This document shows, one piece after another, positions 56,701 through 64,000 of a stretch of DNA of 64,000 bases. The notes beneath the pieces are model-generated. The model ran no database searches. It saw only the letters and a list, made by a program, of their open reading frames with translations, and had not been told where the DNA came from. How positions within the stretch are numbered: position 1 is the first letter of the stretch; each line of letters begins with the position of its first letter. This stretch comes from Gliomastix tumulicola (taxonomy: Eukaryota > Ascomycota > Sordariomycetes > Hypocreales > Bionectriaceae), in contig BCHX01000005.1 of the NCBI GenBank assembly GCA_001599755.1, forward strand, positions 2,228,409-2,292,408, in the 5' to 3' direction. A program made the translations under genes and the position numbers.

Positions 56701-57913
56701 GGTAGAGCGTAAAAACCGCAAGGGGAAGCGTGTTAATCTGGCCTGGGAGGCTCCCGACGCGCACCTGGATCAGAACGGCTCAGACGACGAAGACGTTCCC
56801 CTAGCTGTTATTGCTGCTAAACACCAAGGCGCGAAGAACATGGCTGACCTCGAACGACCGATCGGACTGATGGAGAAGCGCGAGATGGAGGACAACGAGC
56901 CTCTGAGCAAGCGCAAAGCTCGTCTGCAGGGTCTGGACCCCATGTCTATGGTTGTCCCCAAGAGACAGAGTCTGGCCGCGCTGTCAGTCCATATTCAGAG
57001 CAATATTCGACCGCTGTCCGCGCAGATGCCGAGATCGCCCGTCCGGACTCCCGAGCCCGAGGCCGAGCCAGTTGAGGAGGAGATTGAAGGAGAGACGCTG
57101 GGCGAGCGCAAACGCCGCCTCGAGGCCAAGGAGCTTCCCAAGGCGCGTCCCGTTAGCGGCGCCTTCTCGGCAGAGCTGCTCTCCCAGTTTGGCGACCCCG
57201 AGGAGACCCCAACCGAAGCCAACAACAGCAAGGAGAACCAGGCTCCGGCCGGCGAGGAGGCGGAGGAAGAGACGCTGGGCCAGCGCAAGCGTCGACTGCA
57301 AGCCGAGAAGCAGGCCCGTGAGCGGGAGATGAGCTACGGAAACCTCGTTGGTCAGCCCGTGCAGCAGGTCAACCACCGACTCAGCATGGCGGACATGCTG
57401 ACTGCTCACCCCAAGAGGGAGGGCGACCCTCGCGTCGCCGCAGAGAGACAGCGACTTGAGCAGGAAGCCCACGCCGCCCGGGAGCGAGAGGCAAAGATGG
57501 CGGCCATGCGGATGCAGATGCCCCAGACGCTAACCGGCCCGAGCATCAACCGCTCCGGCGGCTTCAACGGCGGCGCGTACAACGACGGACGCGGCGGCAC
57601 GGCACAGCCGAATCACCACCTCGCCGCGCAGGGCTTCCACAACCGCATCCAGTCGAGCGCGACGCTCAGCGCCTACGGCATGCCTATGCAACAGCAGAAC
57701 GTCTACGCGCCGGCGACAGCAGCAGCAGCGCAGTACGGCCACTACGCGCCGATGGGAGGCTACACCACCACCAATAACAACAACTACGGCAACGCGTACC
57801 CCTACGCGCACCAGCAGCAGATGCCGATGCCGATGCCGATGCAGATGCAGGTGCCGACGAACCCGACATCCATGAACCGCGTGGAGCAGTGGAGGCACGG
57901 CGTTGTGCCTTAG
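53798..57913 (+). CDS. Large disordered conserved protein of unknown function (1371 residues)
   Basis: Single long exon. The frame is open back to 53729, but 53798 is the first ATG in it. The N-terminal half is low complexity (Ala/Thr/Pro/Ser-rich). A conserved-looking core includes WEPELEWDLPTPPEEES, then SYLDPETGQQMLYYPARVPA and LFWFKRSTSYQSEKSDAKS. Toward the C-terminus come PPTTLLAELQLRKQQQKNR, FPNGMHATLLEMDAVAEVER and EDVPLAVI. There are also two copies of a short motif, ETLGERKRRLEAKEL and ETLGQRKRRLQAEKQ, about 65 residues apart. The C-terminal 120 residues are Gln/Asn/Tyr-rich, prion-like in composition. I recognise the DDExVPLAVI and LGxRKRRL blocks from other filamentous ascomycetes, but no function is known to me. 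No membrane segment or enzyme fold is seen. Confidence 0.82.
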   Translation: MGPDEKGKSEMEGREKQVLAAAHDHAPAPAVAVACETRTTRTAKAADVDDPKPDRPQPVPTPTTPFAASLSIGLPGDHNTLTPDSLVDENTTKAGAGGGATRATVAGAEPKEQGPRVGLRPLSPIMSLEAAVRASGEAKTTTSTAATSPPPSTAPSKTASSPAADAFPPLNTDADVTLAAAAASSPLSPLPSTHHHHHQQIRPSPDHRITEANPLGAAQPQRQVPDKPVITPEHMLSIDRTITSSNNTTSQPSTPLGESPPLYSSSILPATRLVQPKPIGVPVSASNSLSTKTPFPDYGVRSGCPVGSVAQLEATAERLSTGTSSIGDAIRDLHGELKRSDSRRSSKLAASVAASNDDPVGLPAVGQLKRHLSNSSSIVSTNIAARHGGYSPAGFIMSPTNSLTGRLRSGSNRSAGRPDVDSDTFLSRHGPGKSSVRSVRSTKMSLAEISESEPISLNQAALDAGEAAPPIHLDNDIDDTIRPFEQANNQGELPSTDAFHAMLDSSFAGDVGPGFAHQTSDQTGPAAWDNTTGHGVSAKANDTEEARPSTSYSHDSMQQAMDAFVDFDGVHWEPELEWDLPTPPEEESAAVRPRGRGTMPRPQSYLDPETGQQMLYYPARVPALLNLPPKLSSKPKAVQRTHRQSQLLNAMADADQHYETTLQAKRRSELPDMSRDSWLPDPLAGHRDSFMALPQDEPASVHEESQLPQAETQVEAESPALRRPQRLSRNELDPRKSRSDNLPPQLRASAYFDLPSKPTTTKVEIKDGSAMATLDSMLDASMNAPVGAFTDHSFAGKLGNEVYGKAKKRKSKLSLSAPAPPPVVAPEPPKEHKKRSSLFWFKRSTSYQSEKSDAKSVSNGGAPLGSVNGDLDTPANRPLTSSVDGESIRERDRDRSQNRREGSVSDDDENREDQSEDEEGEEYNGPPTTLLAELQLRKQQQKNRTQPLSRQFPNGMHATLLEMDAVAEVERKNRKGKRVNLAWEAPDAHLDQNGSDDEDVPLAVIAAKHQGAKNMADLERPIGLMEKREMEDNEPLSKRKARLQGLDPMSMVVPKRQSLAALSVHIQSNIRPLSAQMPRSPVRTPEPEAEPVEEEIEGETLGERKRRLEAKELPKARPVSGAFSAELLSQFGDPEETPTEANNSKENQAPAGEEAEEETLGQRKRRLQAEKQAREREMSYGNLVGQPVQQVNHRLSMADMLTAHPKREGDPRVAAERQRLEQEAHAAREREAKMAAMRMQMPQTLTGPSINRSGGFNGGAYNDGRGGTAQPNHHLAAQGFHNRIQSSATLSAYGMPMQQQNVYAPATAAAAQYGHYAPMGGYTTTNNNNYGNAYPYAHQQQMPMPMPMQMQVPTNPTSMNRVEQWRHGVVP

Positions 57914-58918
57914 ATAACACACATGGCCTCCTCCCTGCTCGGCGCGTTCTACGACGCATCGACTAGCAAGCGGCGGTGAGACTCTGCTCTGCAGCTTGGA
58001 TCTAGTCCAAAACTTATATGGTTTTCCTTGGGTCTTTGTTTCGATACACGAGTGTACTACTGCCCCCTTTTTTTCTTGTTCTTGCTTTTGAGGAAAGGAG
58101 TTTTGATAGGATGGAGGGGGGTGGTTTATATGTAACACCTTTCTTTTCCTTACGTCTTCAAGCGTTGGCAGACAGGCAGGCAGGCAGGCGGAAAGCTTTA
58201 TACAAGTCAAGATACACGGGACAGGCAAGGCAGGCAGACAGACAGACAAAGACATGGGAAATCGGGAGCGTTTCTTTTTTGCGCTAGCGACGGCAGGGGG
58301 GGGTTTTTCGTTTCGTCCTTGTTGACACTTGACTCTTGAACTTTTTTTACAGACGGCGAGGCGCAGGGACGAGTTGGATTTTGCGTTTTCGATAGAGGGC
58401 TTGCAAGGACTTACTACTAGTACTATCCATATTAATAGGGGTTGAGGAGAGTTGTTCTTGAACTATACTTCACTTTACTACGCTATGCTGTGTCCATCTT
58501 CTCACTCTATGAATATGCTGTTATATAGTTGAAGAAATACTTGGGCCACACATATACCCAAATTTCATGGTCCAATCACTTGAGTATTTATTCGACCGCG
58601 TGTCTGCGTAAACTGTGGAAGCTGTGGTCCAGTGTGGATGTCGAAGAAGCTGGAGCTCGGCCTCGGCCGCCGAAGCCGAACAGCCCCTGATCGACAATGA
58701 GGCTTCGGCCCTTGCTCATCGGCCTTGGTCTCCGTCGCCGTGTAAGTTAATGCTCTTTGCGTTGCTCGACCAACGACACGACCGGTCCGCCTCGGGCAAA
58801 CTCGCGGCTGAACGGGGGGAGTCGTGTGCCCTCTTAAGCCGTCCTCGACCCTCTCTTCCCTCTTCACCAGATCAGACAGATCATCATCCCTCAGACTATT
58901 CCGTAGGTCATCACCAAG
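57914..58918. other. 3' UTR and promoter spacer
   Basis: 1 kb between two plus-strand genes, with CAGG/CAGA tandem simple sequence near 58171-58250. No open frame supported as a gene. Confidence 0.55.
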
Positions 58919-60855
58919 ATGGGCGAGTACGTGCCCGACCTCCCAGCCATGGCGCCCAGCAAGCCGCCCATCCGCATCGGCAACGTCTCGGGCGCGACAG
59001 GCGACCACCCGCACGCCATGGCGCGCATGGTCCGCTCGGGGAGCGTGGACGTCATCACGGGCGACTGGCTCTCGGAGATGAATATCGCCTGGAACGCCAT
59101 CACCAAGCAAGAGGTCGATGCTTCGCTCGGCTACGAGGCGGGCTTCCTCACGCAGCTCGAGGAGTGTCTGGACGAGATTGTCACGCGGGGCATCAAGGTC
59201 GTCACGAACGCCGGGGCACTCAACACGGAGGCGCTGTACGAGAAGGTACGCGCGATGTGTGCGCGCAGGGGCCACCCGGACGTCGTCGTTGCTGCTGTGC
59301 TTGGGGACGATGTGTCCGCGCTCGTGGGGACGGAGGAGTGGAAGCGCAGGCTCGTGCATCTGGACCACCCGGAGATGAGCCTCGCGGACTGGCCGTTCGA
59401 GCCGACGTGCGGGAGCGCGTACATCGGCTGCTGGGGCATCGTCGAGGCGCTGCGATCGGGAGCGCAGATTGTTCTGTGCGGCCGTTGCACGGACGCGTCG
59501 CCCGTGATGGGCGCGGCGGCGTGGCATCACGGATGGACGGAAGAAGGGAGCCACGGCGAGCTGGCGGGAGCGCTGCTGGCAGCCCATCTCATCGAGTGCG
59601 GGCCCTATGTCGTCGGTGCCAACTTCTCCGGCTTCAAGGATTTCCTCCCCGAGCTCGTGGATGTTGCCTTCCCCGTGGCCGAGATCGACTCCCACGGAGG
59701 GTGTGTCATCGGACGGACGGCCGAGGGAGGCGGCAGAGTGACCACAGAGACCGTCACGGCGCAGCTTCTCTACGAGCTCCAGGGCCACCTCTACCTCAAC
59801 CCGGACACCGTCGCCGACCTCTCCGGCGTGAGCGTCTCCCCCGCCGGCAAAGACAAAGTCCGAGTCCAGGGCGTCACCGGCCTGCCTCCTCCCCCGACGA
59901 CGAAGGTCATGGTCGCGGCCAAGGGCGGCTTCCAGGCCGAGGCGACCTTCTACATCAACGGGCTCGACGTCGCGGCCAAGGCGACCATGATGCGCAACCA
60001 GCTCGCGCACATCTTCAAGGACAGCAACTTCAGCAAGCTCAGCATCGAGCTGTACGGGTCTCCCGCCGAGAATCCGTCGTCGCAGCAGGCCGGGACCGTG
60101 TCGCTGCGTGTGTTTGCGCAGGCGCGGCGGAAGGAGGACATCGAGGAGGCGAGCTTCAAGATCCCCATCTACGCGCTGCGCATGCAGAGCTATCCCGGGT
60201 ATCATATGAATCTCGATTTCCGGACCATGAGCCCCAAGCCGTTCATGGAGATGTTCCCCGCCGTGATGCCGCTGGCGGCTGTTGAGCATCGGGTCAGGAT
60301 GAGCAACAACAGCGATGCTGAGATTCACCTGGACACGTACGCGAAGGAAGGGAGAGTGACGGCCGTGTATCCTGTGCTCCGACCTACACAGGACGTCACG
60401 GAGGAGCCCGTCGATACGCTGCAGCTGTACGGGCCGACCGAGTTTGCGCCGCTGGGCAGTGTTGTCCATGCGCGCTCGGGAGACAAGGCGGACAACTCCA
60501 ACGTGGGCTTCTTCGTACGGCACGACGACGAGTATCCCTGGCTACGGACCGTCCTCACGACAGACAAGCTGAAGAGGCTGTTTGGGGATGACTGGTTCAA
60601 GGGGGATACGAAGAGGCGGGTGGAGAGGGTTGAGTTCCCTGGCTTGAGGGCTGTTCACTTGTGAGTTTTGACTTCTTTCTCGTTCTCTGCGATGAGTGTT
60701 GCTGACTGTTTGGTGGTAGCCGTATTCTGGATAACTTGAATGGAGGCATTGCGTCGTCGGACCGGATAGACGGACTGGGCAAGGGGATTGGGGAGTATCT
60801 GAGGAGCAGGTACGTTGATGTGCCGCGCATGTTCCTTGATAGGGGACGTATCTAG
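58919..60855 (+). CDS. AtuA/DUF1446-family protein
   Basis: Two exons, 58919-60660 and 60720-60855 (59-nt intron, GTGAGT...TAG), encode 625 residues. The main domain starts IRIGNVSGATGDHPHAMARM and carries family blocks DVITGDWLSEMNIA, VVTNAGALNTEALYEKV, GCWGIVEALRSGAQIVLCGR and GANFSGF. The C-terminal AtuA-like small domain has GSVVHARSGDKADNSNVGFF. In Pseudomonas, AtuA belongs to the acyclic terpene (citronellol/geraniol) utilisation cluster, but its reaction is not established. In fungi the role is unknown; a catabolic function is inferred. The convergent Zn2Cys6 regulator 235 bases downstream is a plausible partner. ATG context is AAGATGG. A long antisense frame over this gene is a codon-usage shadow. 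Confidence 0.92.
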
Positions 60856-60929
60856 AGAGAATCAAGCGGCCTCGGGTATGAGGCACATGTATATTTAGTT
60901 TATTAGGGAACCAAACTCCAGTACCCGCT

Positions 60930-60980
60930 CACGCGGTCGAATAAAGAGTTAAGTTATAGGACCATACAATTAGGGTATGT
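60930..60980 (+). repeat. 51-bp direct repeat, copy A
   Basis: The segment starting CACGCGGTCGAATAAA matches 63950-64000 in the same orientation with about six mismatches in 51 bases. It lies between the AtuA-type and Zn2Cys6 genes. Confidence 0.9.
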
Positions 60981-61090
60981 ACATGGCTCAAGTTTTTCTT
61001 CAACTGCGTGCCGCTATAGAACACGATTTGACCTCAAGATTAGAGATATATATCATATCTCTATATACAATTTTCGCTGCGAGTGTGAGC

Positions 61091-63550
61091 TCAGAAGTAC
61101 CGACCTCCTGGATCACCAATGCCAAAGAACCAGTCCTGGGACAACTGCGCGATGGCATCGCTGTGGTACTGGTCGTACCCCAGATTCTGCAGGTCAGGAT
61201 AGCAGTCTCGCAACGTGCTGTCCACGCTCATGTTGATGAAGCCGTGGGCTCCTGCACCGCCGTACATGTCCTCGCCACCACTTGGGAAACCTCCCGTCGG
61301 GTGGTCGGCGACGGGGAGCCCCATACTGCCGTTGGGACTGAGTTGAGATACTGTAGCAGTGGGAGGCACTAGAGCGTGAGCAGGATGGGGAGCCGCTGGG
61401 TGGGTGGTAGCCTCGACGACATCGGCCACGACGGCATCGCTCAGCCGATCAAACAGCTCCGAGCACGTCCGCGCCGAGTCCCAGCGCTCAGAGACGGCCA
61501 CAAGAACCTTGGAGCACGCACGCGTGTCGTTGACGACCTGGTTGATCGTCGGCGTCGACTGCAGCGTCGCCCTGGCCTCCTCGCCGCCCTCGTTCCCATT
61601 GCTACTGCCTGCAGCGGCAGTCGTCTGCAGCGCCTGGAGGTGGTTCCGCAGCGCGTAGATGTAAGATAGCCCAGCCATGAAGACGGTGTGCATGGTGATC
61701 CACGAGTAGTTCATCTTGCGGGAGCGGTGCAGCGTGGCGTACAGGTTGACCGACTCGCGCGAGGACTCGAAGATGCGGCGAAGCACGAGACTGTTGCGGG
61801 TGGCGTCGTTGAGGCAGGGCGAGGGGCGGAAGAGCATCAGCATGCCGTTGTGATACAGGAGCCGGTACCACTCCTCGGAGCGGAAACTCGACACGCGCGA
61901 AGAGTAGGATGATGACGAGGAGGATGTAGAGGAAGTCGGAATGGACGAAGAGGACACGAGGGGGAGGTTGGACGTCTCGGCGTGCCAGTCTTGGAGCTCG
62001 CGAGACAACTCGTCGCGGACAGCCTCGTAGTCGACTTCGGGTGAGGGCCTGGTGTGCGCCTTGTTGTTCCGGTGGAGGGCCGTGAGGATCTTGCCGCAGA
62101 TGAGCCTGTACTTGACGATGTGGACAAAGATGGACGTCGCCAGGTGCCAGTGCGGAGTCCCGTAGGCTGGCGAAGAGAGCGATACCTCAGCTGAAGGAGC
62201 CGCCGATACAGAGGCATCGACATACGGGAGATCAACCTCGATATCGTCTAGCTGAATAGCGAATGGCCGCCCCATAGCCAAACTCGTCACCCTATCCAAG
62301 GCCACCAGACTCCAGAAACACCTCCGCTTGATCTCCATCTGCTCCGCCACATCGCCGCTGCCTCCCCCGACATGATCCTCCCGAGGCGAGCTCCCCCGCT
62401 GAGGTACGGTGTACGCCGACGCCCTGTGCAGCCCCAGCTCCAGACACGTGCGCGCCGCGACGCCGATCAGGTGCCACACGCTCGTCGTCGTGTTGCTGCT
62501 CGTCGTGCCCATGCGGTACTGGCAGACGAGCAGCAGGGCCTGGACGCGCGCGATGCCGTCGTCGCGGGCGAGGACGTCGGCCAGGCGCGTCATGGCGCGG
62601 TTGTAGTGCGTCTCGGCGTCGTACACGCCGTTCCAGTTGAACTTGTGCACCTGCGCCGTGCCGATGGCGAGCGCCATGTCGACGAAGAAGGCGTCCCGCG
62701 GGTCGACCGCCGTCCTGCCGTCGCGGTTGCTGCCGTCGTACACGGCGTCTAGGGATTGGGCGAGTGCCCTTGTCGATATAAAGGGGTAGCAGAGGTGGTC
62801 GTGGCTGCAGTAGGCGGCGATGAGCTCGCGGGCGAGGGTCTTTGGAGGGAGACCGGACGGGAGTGACGATGACGGAGAGGAGCTCCCGCTGCGCTGGACA
62901 CCCGCGGCCGTGACATCGGGGAAGAAGGTCGGCTGCTGCCACGAGGAGAGATCGGGGAACGCCTGCCGGGTGTGGGGCCGTGACTGGAGGAGGTTGGCGA
63001 GGAGGAGGCCGCTCGTCGAGCCGACAAAGTGCTGTCCGCCGCCGGCGATGAGAGACAGGTGTATCACTTGATCGGCGACCTCCCCCTCCCCGGGAGCTTC
63101 TGCGCTCCCTCCCCCGTCTGCGAATGAAGCTGATGCCGGCGCTGAGGCCGAGACTGACGGAGTGGCATAACAGGCAGCCGGTTCACCACCACCACCACCA
63201 GCAGGAGTGCCCTCAGCAGCAACACCGGGGCCAGGGCTGGCATCTCTCCTCGTCGGCGACATACGCGGCTGAGGAGCAGCCTCGACCGACCGCCGTCTCA
63301 ACTGGCCCGTGAGACTCTCATTCTCCGACTGCAGCTCCCTGATCCGCGACTCCAACCGCTGGACATTCCTCCTCCGCAGCTGATGCTCGCTCGTGACGTA
63401 CCGACAAGCAGAGCCCGCCCTCGCACACGGCGAACACTGCGGCTGGACCTTGTCACAGCGTACTTTCCGACGGTGACAGCGCTCACAGGCCCCTGATCTG
63501 GTCGAAGACAAGGAGGATGATGCTACCCCAGATCCACCACCAGGTGGCAT
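61091..63550 (-). CDS. Zn2Cys6 (fungal binuclear cluster) transcription factor
   Basis: Single exon, 819 residues. The DNA-binding cluster has Cys22, 25, 32, 39, 42 and 49 in the CX2CX6CX6CX2CX6C spacing (ERCHRRKVRC...SPCARAGSAC). A short coiled-coil (RLESRIRELQSENESL) follows for dimerisation. From about residue 230 there is a Fungal_trans middle homology region: DMALAIGTAQVHKFNW; YRMGTTSSNTTTSVWHLIGV, the typical WxxxGxAxR-type block; and CFWSLVALDRVTSLAMGRPF. The C-terminus has a Gly/Tyr-rich end with an acidic character that may activate transcription. Nuclear, with unknown targets. Its convergent neighbour encodes an AtuA-type protein, which it might regulate (inference). Poly-Ser runs near residue 550 come from simple sequence. 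Confidence 0.95.
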   Translation of the reverse strand: MPPGGGSGVASSSLSSTRSGACERCHRRKVRCDKVQPQCSPCARAGSACRYVTSEHQLRRRNVQRLESRIRELQSENESLTGQLRRRSVEAAPQPRMSPTRRDASPGPGVAAEGTPAGGGGGEPAACYATPSVSASAPASASFADGGGSAEAPGEGEVADQVIHLSLIAGGGQHFVGSTSGLLLANLLQSRPHTRQAFPDLSSWQQPTFFPDVTAAGVQRSGSSSPSSSLPSGLPPKTLARELIAAYCSHDHLCYPFISTRALAQSLDAVYDGSNRDGRTAVDPRDAFFVDMALAIGTAQVHKFNWNGVYDAETHYNRAMTRLADVLARDDGIARVQALLLVCQYRMGTTSSNTTTSVWHLIGVAARTCLELGLHRASAYTVPQRGSSPREDHVGGGSGDVAEQMEIKRRCFWSLVALDRVTSLAMGRPFAIQLDDIEVDLPYVDASVSAAPSAEVSLSSPAYGTPHWHLATSIFVHIVKYRLICGKILTALHRNNKAHTRPSPEVDYEAVRDELSRELQDWHAETSNLPLVSSSSIPTSSTSSSSSSYSSRVSSFRSEEWYRLLYHNGMLMLFRPSPCLNDATRNSLVLRRIFESSRESVNLYATLHRSRKMNYSWITMHTVFMAGLSYIYALRNHLQALQTTAAAGSSNGNEGGEEARATLQSTPTINQVVNDTRACSKVLVAVSERWDSARTCSELFDRLSDAVVADVVEATTHPAAPHPAHALVPPTATVSQLSPNGSMGLPVADHPTGGFPSGGEDMYGGAGAHGFINMSVDSTLRDCYPDLQNLGYDQYHSDAIAQLSQDWFFGIGDPGGRYF

Positions 63551-64000
63551 CTTCGTCTCCTAATGCTGCTACTGCTCCCTTATGAAATTATTATGCTGGG
63601 CAATCTGGGGAAAGCGGGCGGCGGGCAGATAGACAGCGCGGGCATTGCGAACGATTTGCGGGGGAGGCGGCCGAGGGGGAGGTGATGGGGATGGGATTGA
63701 GCGATTGATATGATTTGACGTCCATCGTGGGAAAGACTGCTGAGACTGGAGCGGCGCTCGGAGTCATGAAGCCGATGCGAAGACTGGCTCGGCCAAATGC
63801 GCCGACGCTATTTTTGCTTGGATCGTTGGAAGTGGGTGTGTGAAGTTTGAACTTGGGGAAGTTGTCGGTCTCGCTCTAGGGTAGGCACAAGGTCTTCTTC
63901 AACTTCCCGTCCAGGATTCCCCGTCCTCTTGGAAAACAGTTTCCACTAGCACGCGGTCGAATAAATACTTAAGTTATAGGACCATATAATTTGGGAGTGT
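63551..64000. other. Upstream region of the Zn2Cys6 gene and repeat copy B
   Basis: Promoter and leader of the minus-strand regulator. The last 51 bases are the second copy of the 51-bp repeat, cut by the window end. No gene seen. Confidence 0.6.
63950..64000 (+). repeat. 51-bp direct repeat, copy B
   Basis: Same-orientation partner of 60930-60980, about 3.0 kb apart and enclosing the Zn2Cys6 gene. It may continue beyond the window, so its full length is unknown. Confidence 0.9.

Noticed and set aside
58565..60523. 652-codon open frame antisense to the AtuA-type gene
   Set aside because: It mirrors the GC-biased third positions of the sense gene, is low complexity (Arg/His/Leu-rich) and has no domain. 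The sense frame has clear family motifs.

Overview
The window is nuclear DNA of a filamentous ascomycete fungus, most likely a Sordariomycete. Genes are spliced with short introns (mostly 50-100 nt, GTRNGT donors, CTAAC/CTGAC-like branch sites), intergenic spaces are 0.2-4.6 kb, coding DNA is GC-rich, and the proteins are typical of Pezizomycotina (IME2-type kinase, two-bromodomain BDF1, Stc1-domain protein, Zn2Cys6 regulator, DUF7514-like and PNP-domain proteins). The species cannot be named from the sequence. No rRNA, tRNA, CRISPR array or complete transposon was found.

Layout. 1-1251 is the 3' part of a sphingosine-1-phosphate lyase gene. It is followed by a 2.7 kb microsatellite-bearing spacer, a DUF7514-like protein with an RS-rich tail (3975-5890), and a convergent coiled-coil protein of unknown function (6516-7921, minus). 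From 8881 to about 19.4 kb the window looks accessory. It holds a 1626-residue protein with a degenerate C2H2 N-terminus and a C-terminal purine-nucleoside-phosphorylase-type domain (8881-13942), a decayed GIY-YIG-family gene (14321-16461, minus), and a decayed homoaconitase paralogue that has lost its iron-sulfur cysteine segment (16836-18593). Diverged direct repeats of about 130-139 bp lie on either side of the two relics (14041-14170 and 19291-19429).

From 20.8 kb on, housekeeping and regulatory genes dominate. They are a mitochondrial pyruvate dehydrogenase kinase (20811-22403), an Hsp70-family ATPase (23483-25705, minus), an IME2-type kinase (28753-31147, minus), a conserved unknown protein (35771-37450), the Utp5/Utp12-domain ribosome biogenesis factor (38143-39408, minus), and BDF1 (41835-44828). 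Then come three consecutive minus-strand genes: a DUF4743/NUDIX hydrolase, a SET-domain methyltransferase and an Stc1-domain protein (45574-49813). A 1371-residue unknown protein follows (53798-57913), then an AtuA/DUF1446 protein (58919-60855) convergent with a Zn2Cys6 transcription factor (61091-63550, minus). A 51-bp direct repeat lies on each side of the factor gene, at 60930-60980 and at the window edge, 63950-64000.

How the genes relate. There is no single operon-like pathway. Possible functional pairings are the AtuA-like enzyme with the adjacent Zn2Cys6 regulator, and the chromatin set (BDF1, SET, Stc1), which is probably coincidental. The least described item is the C2H2-PNP protein beside two gene relics. 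It resembles the effector half of fungal NLR-type proteins but carries no recognisable NTPase or repeat domain.
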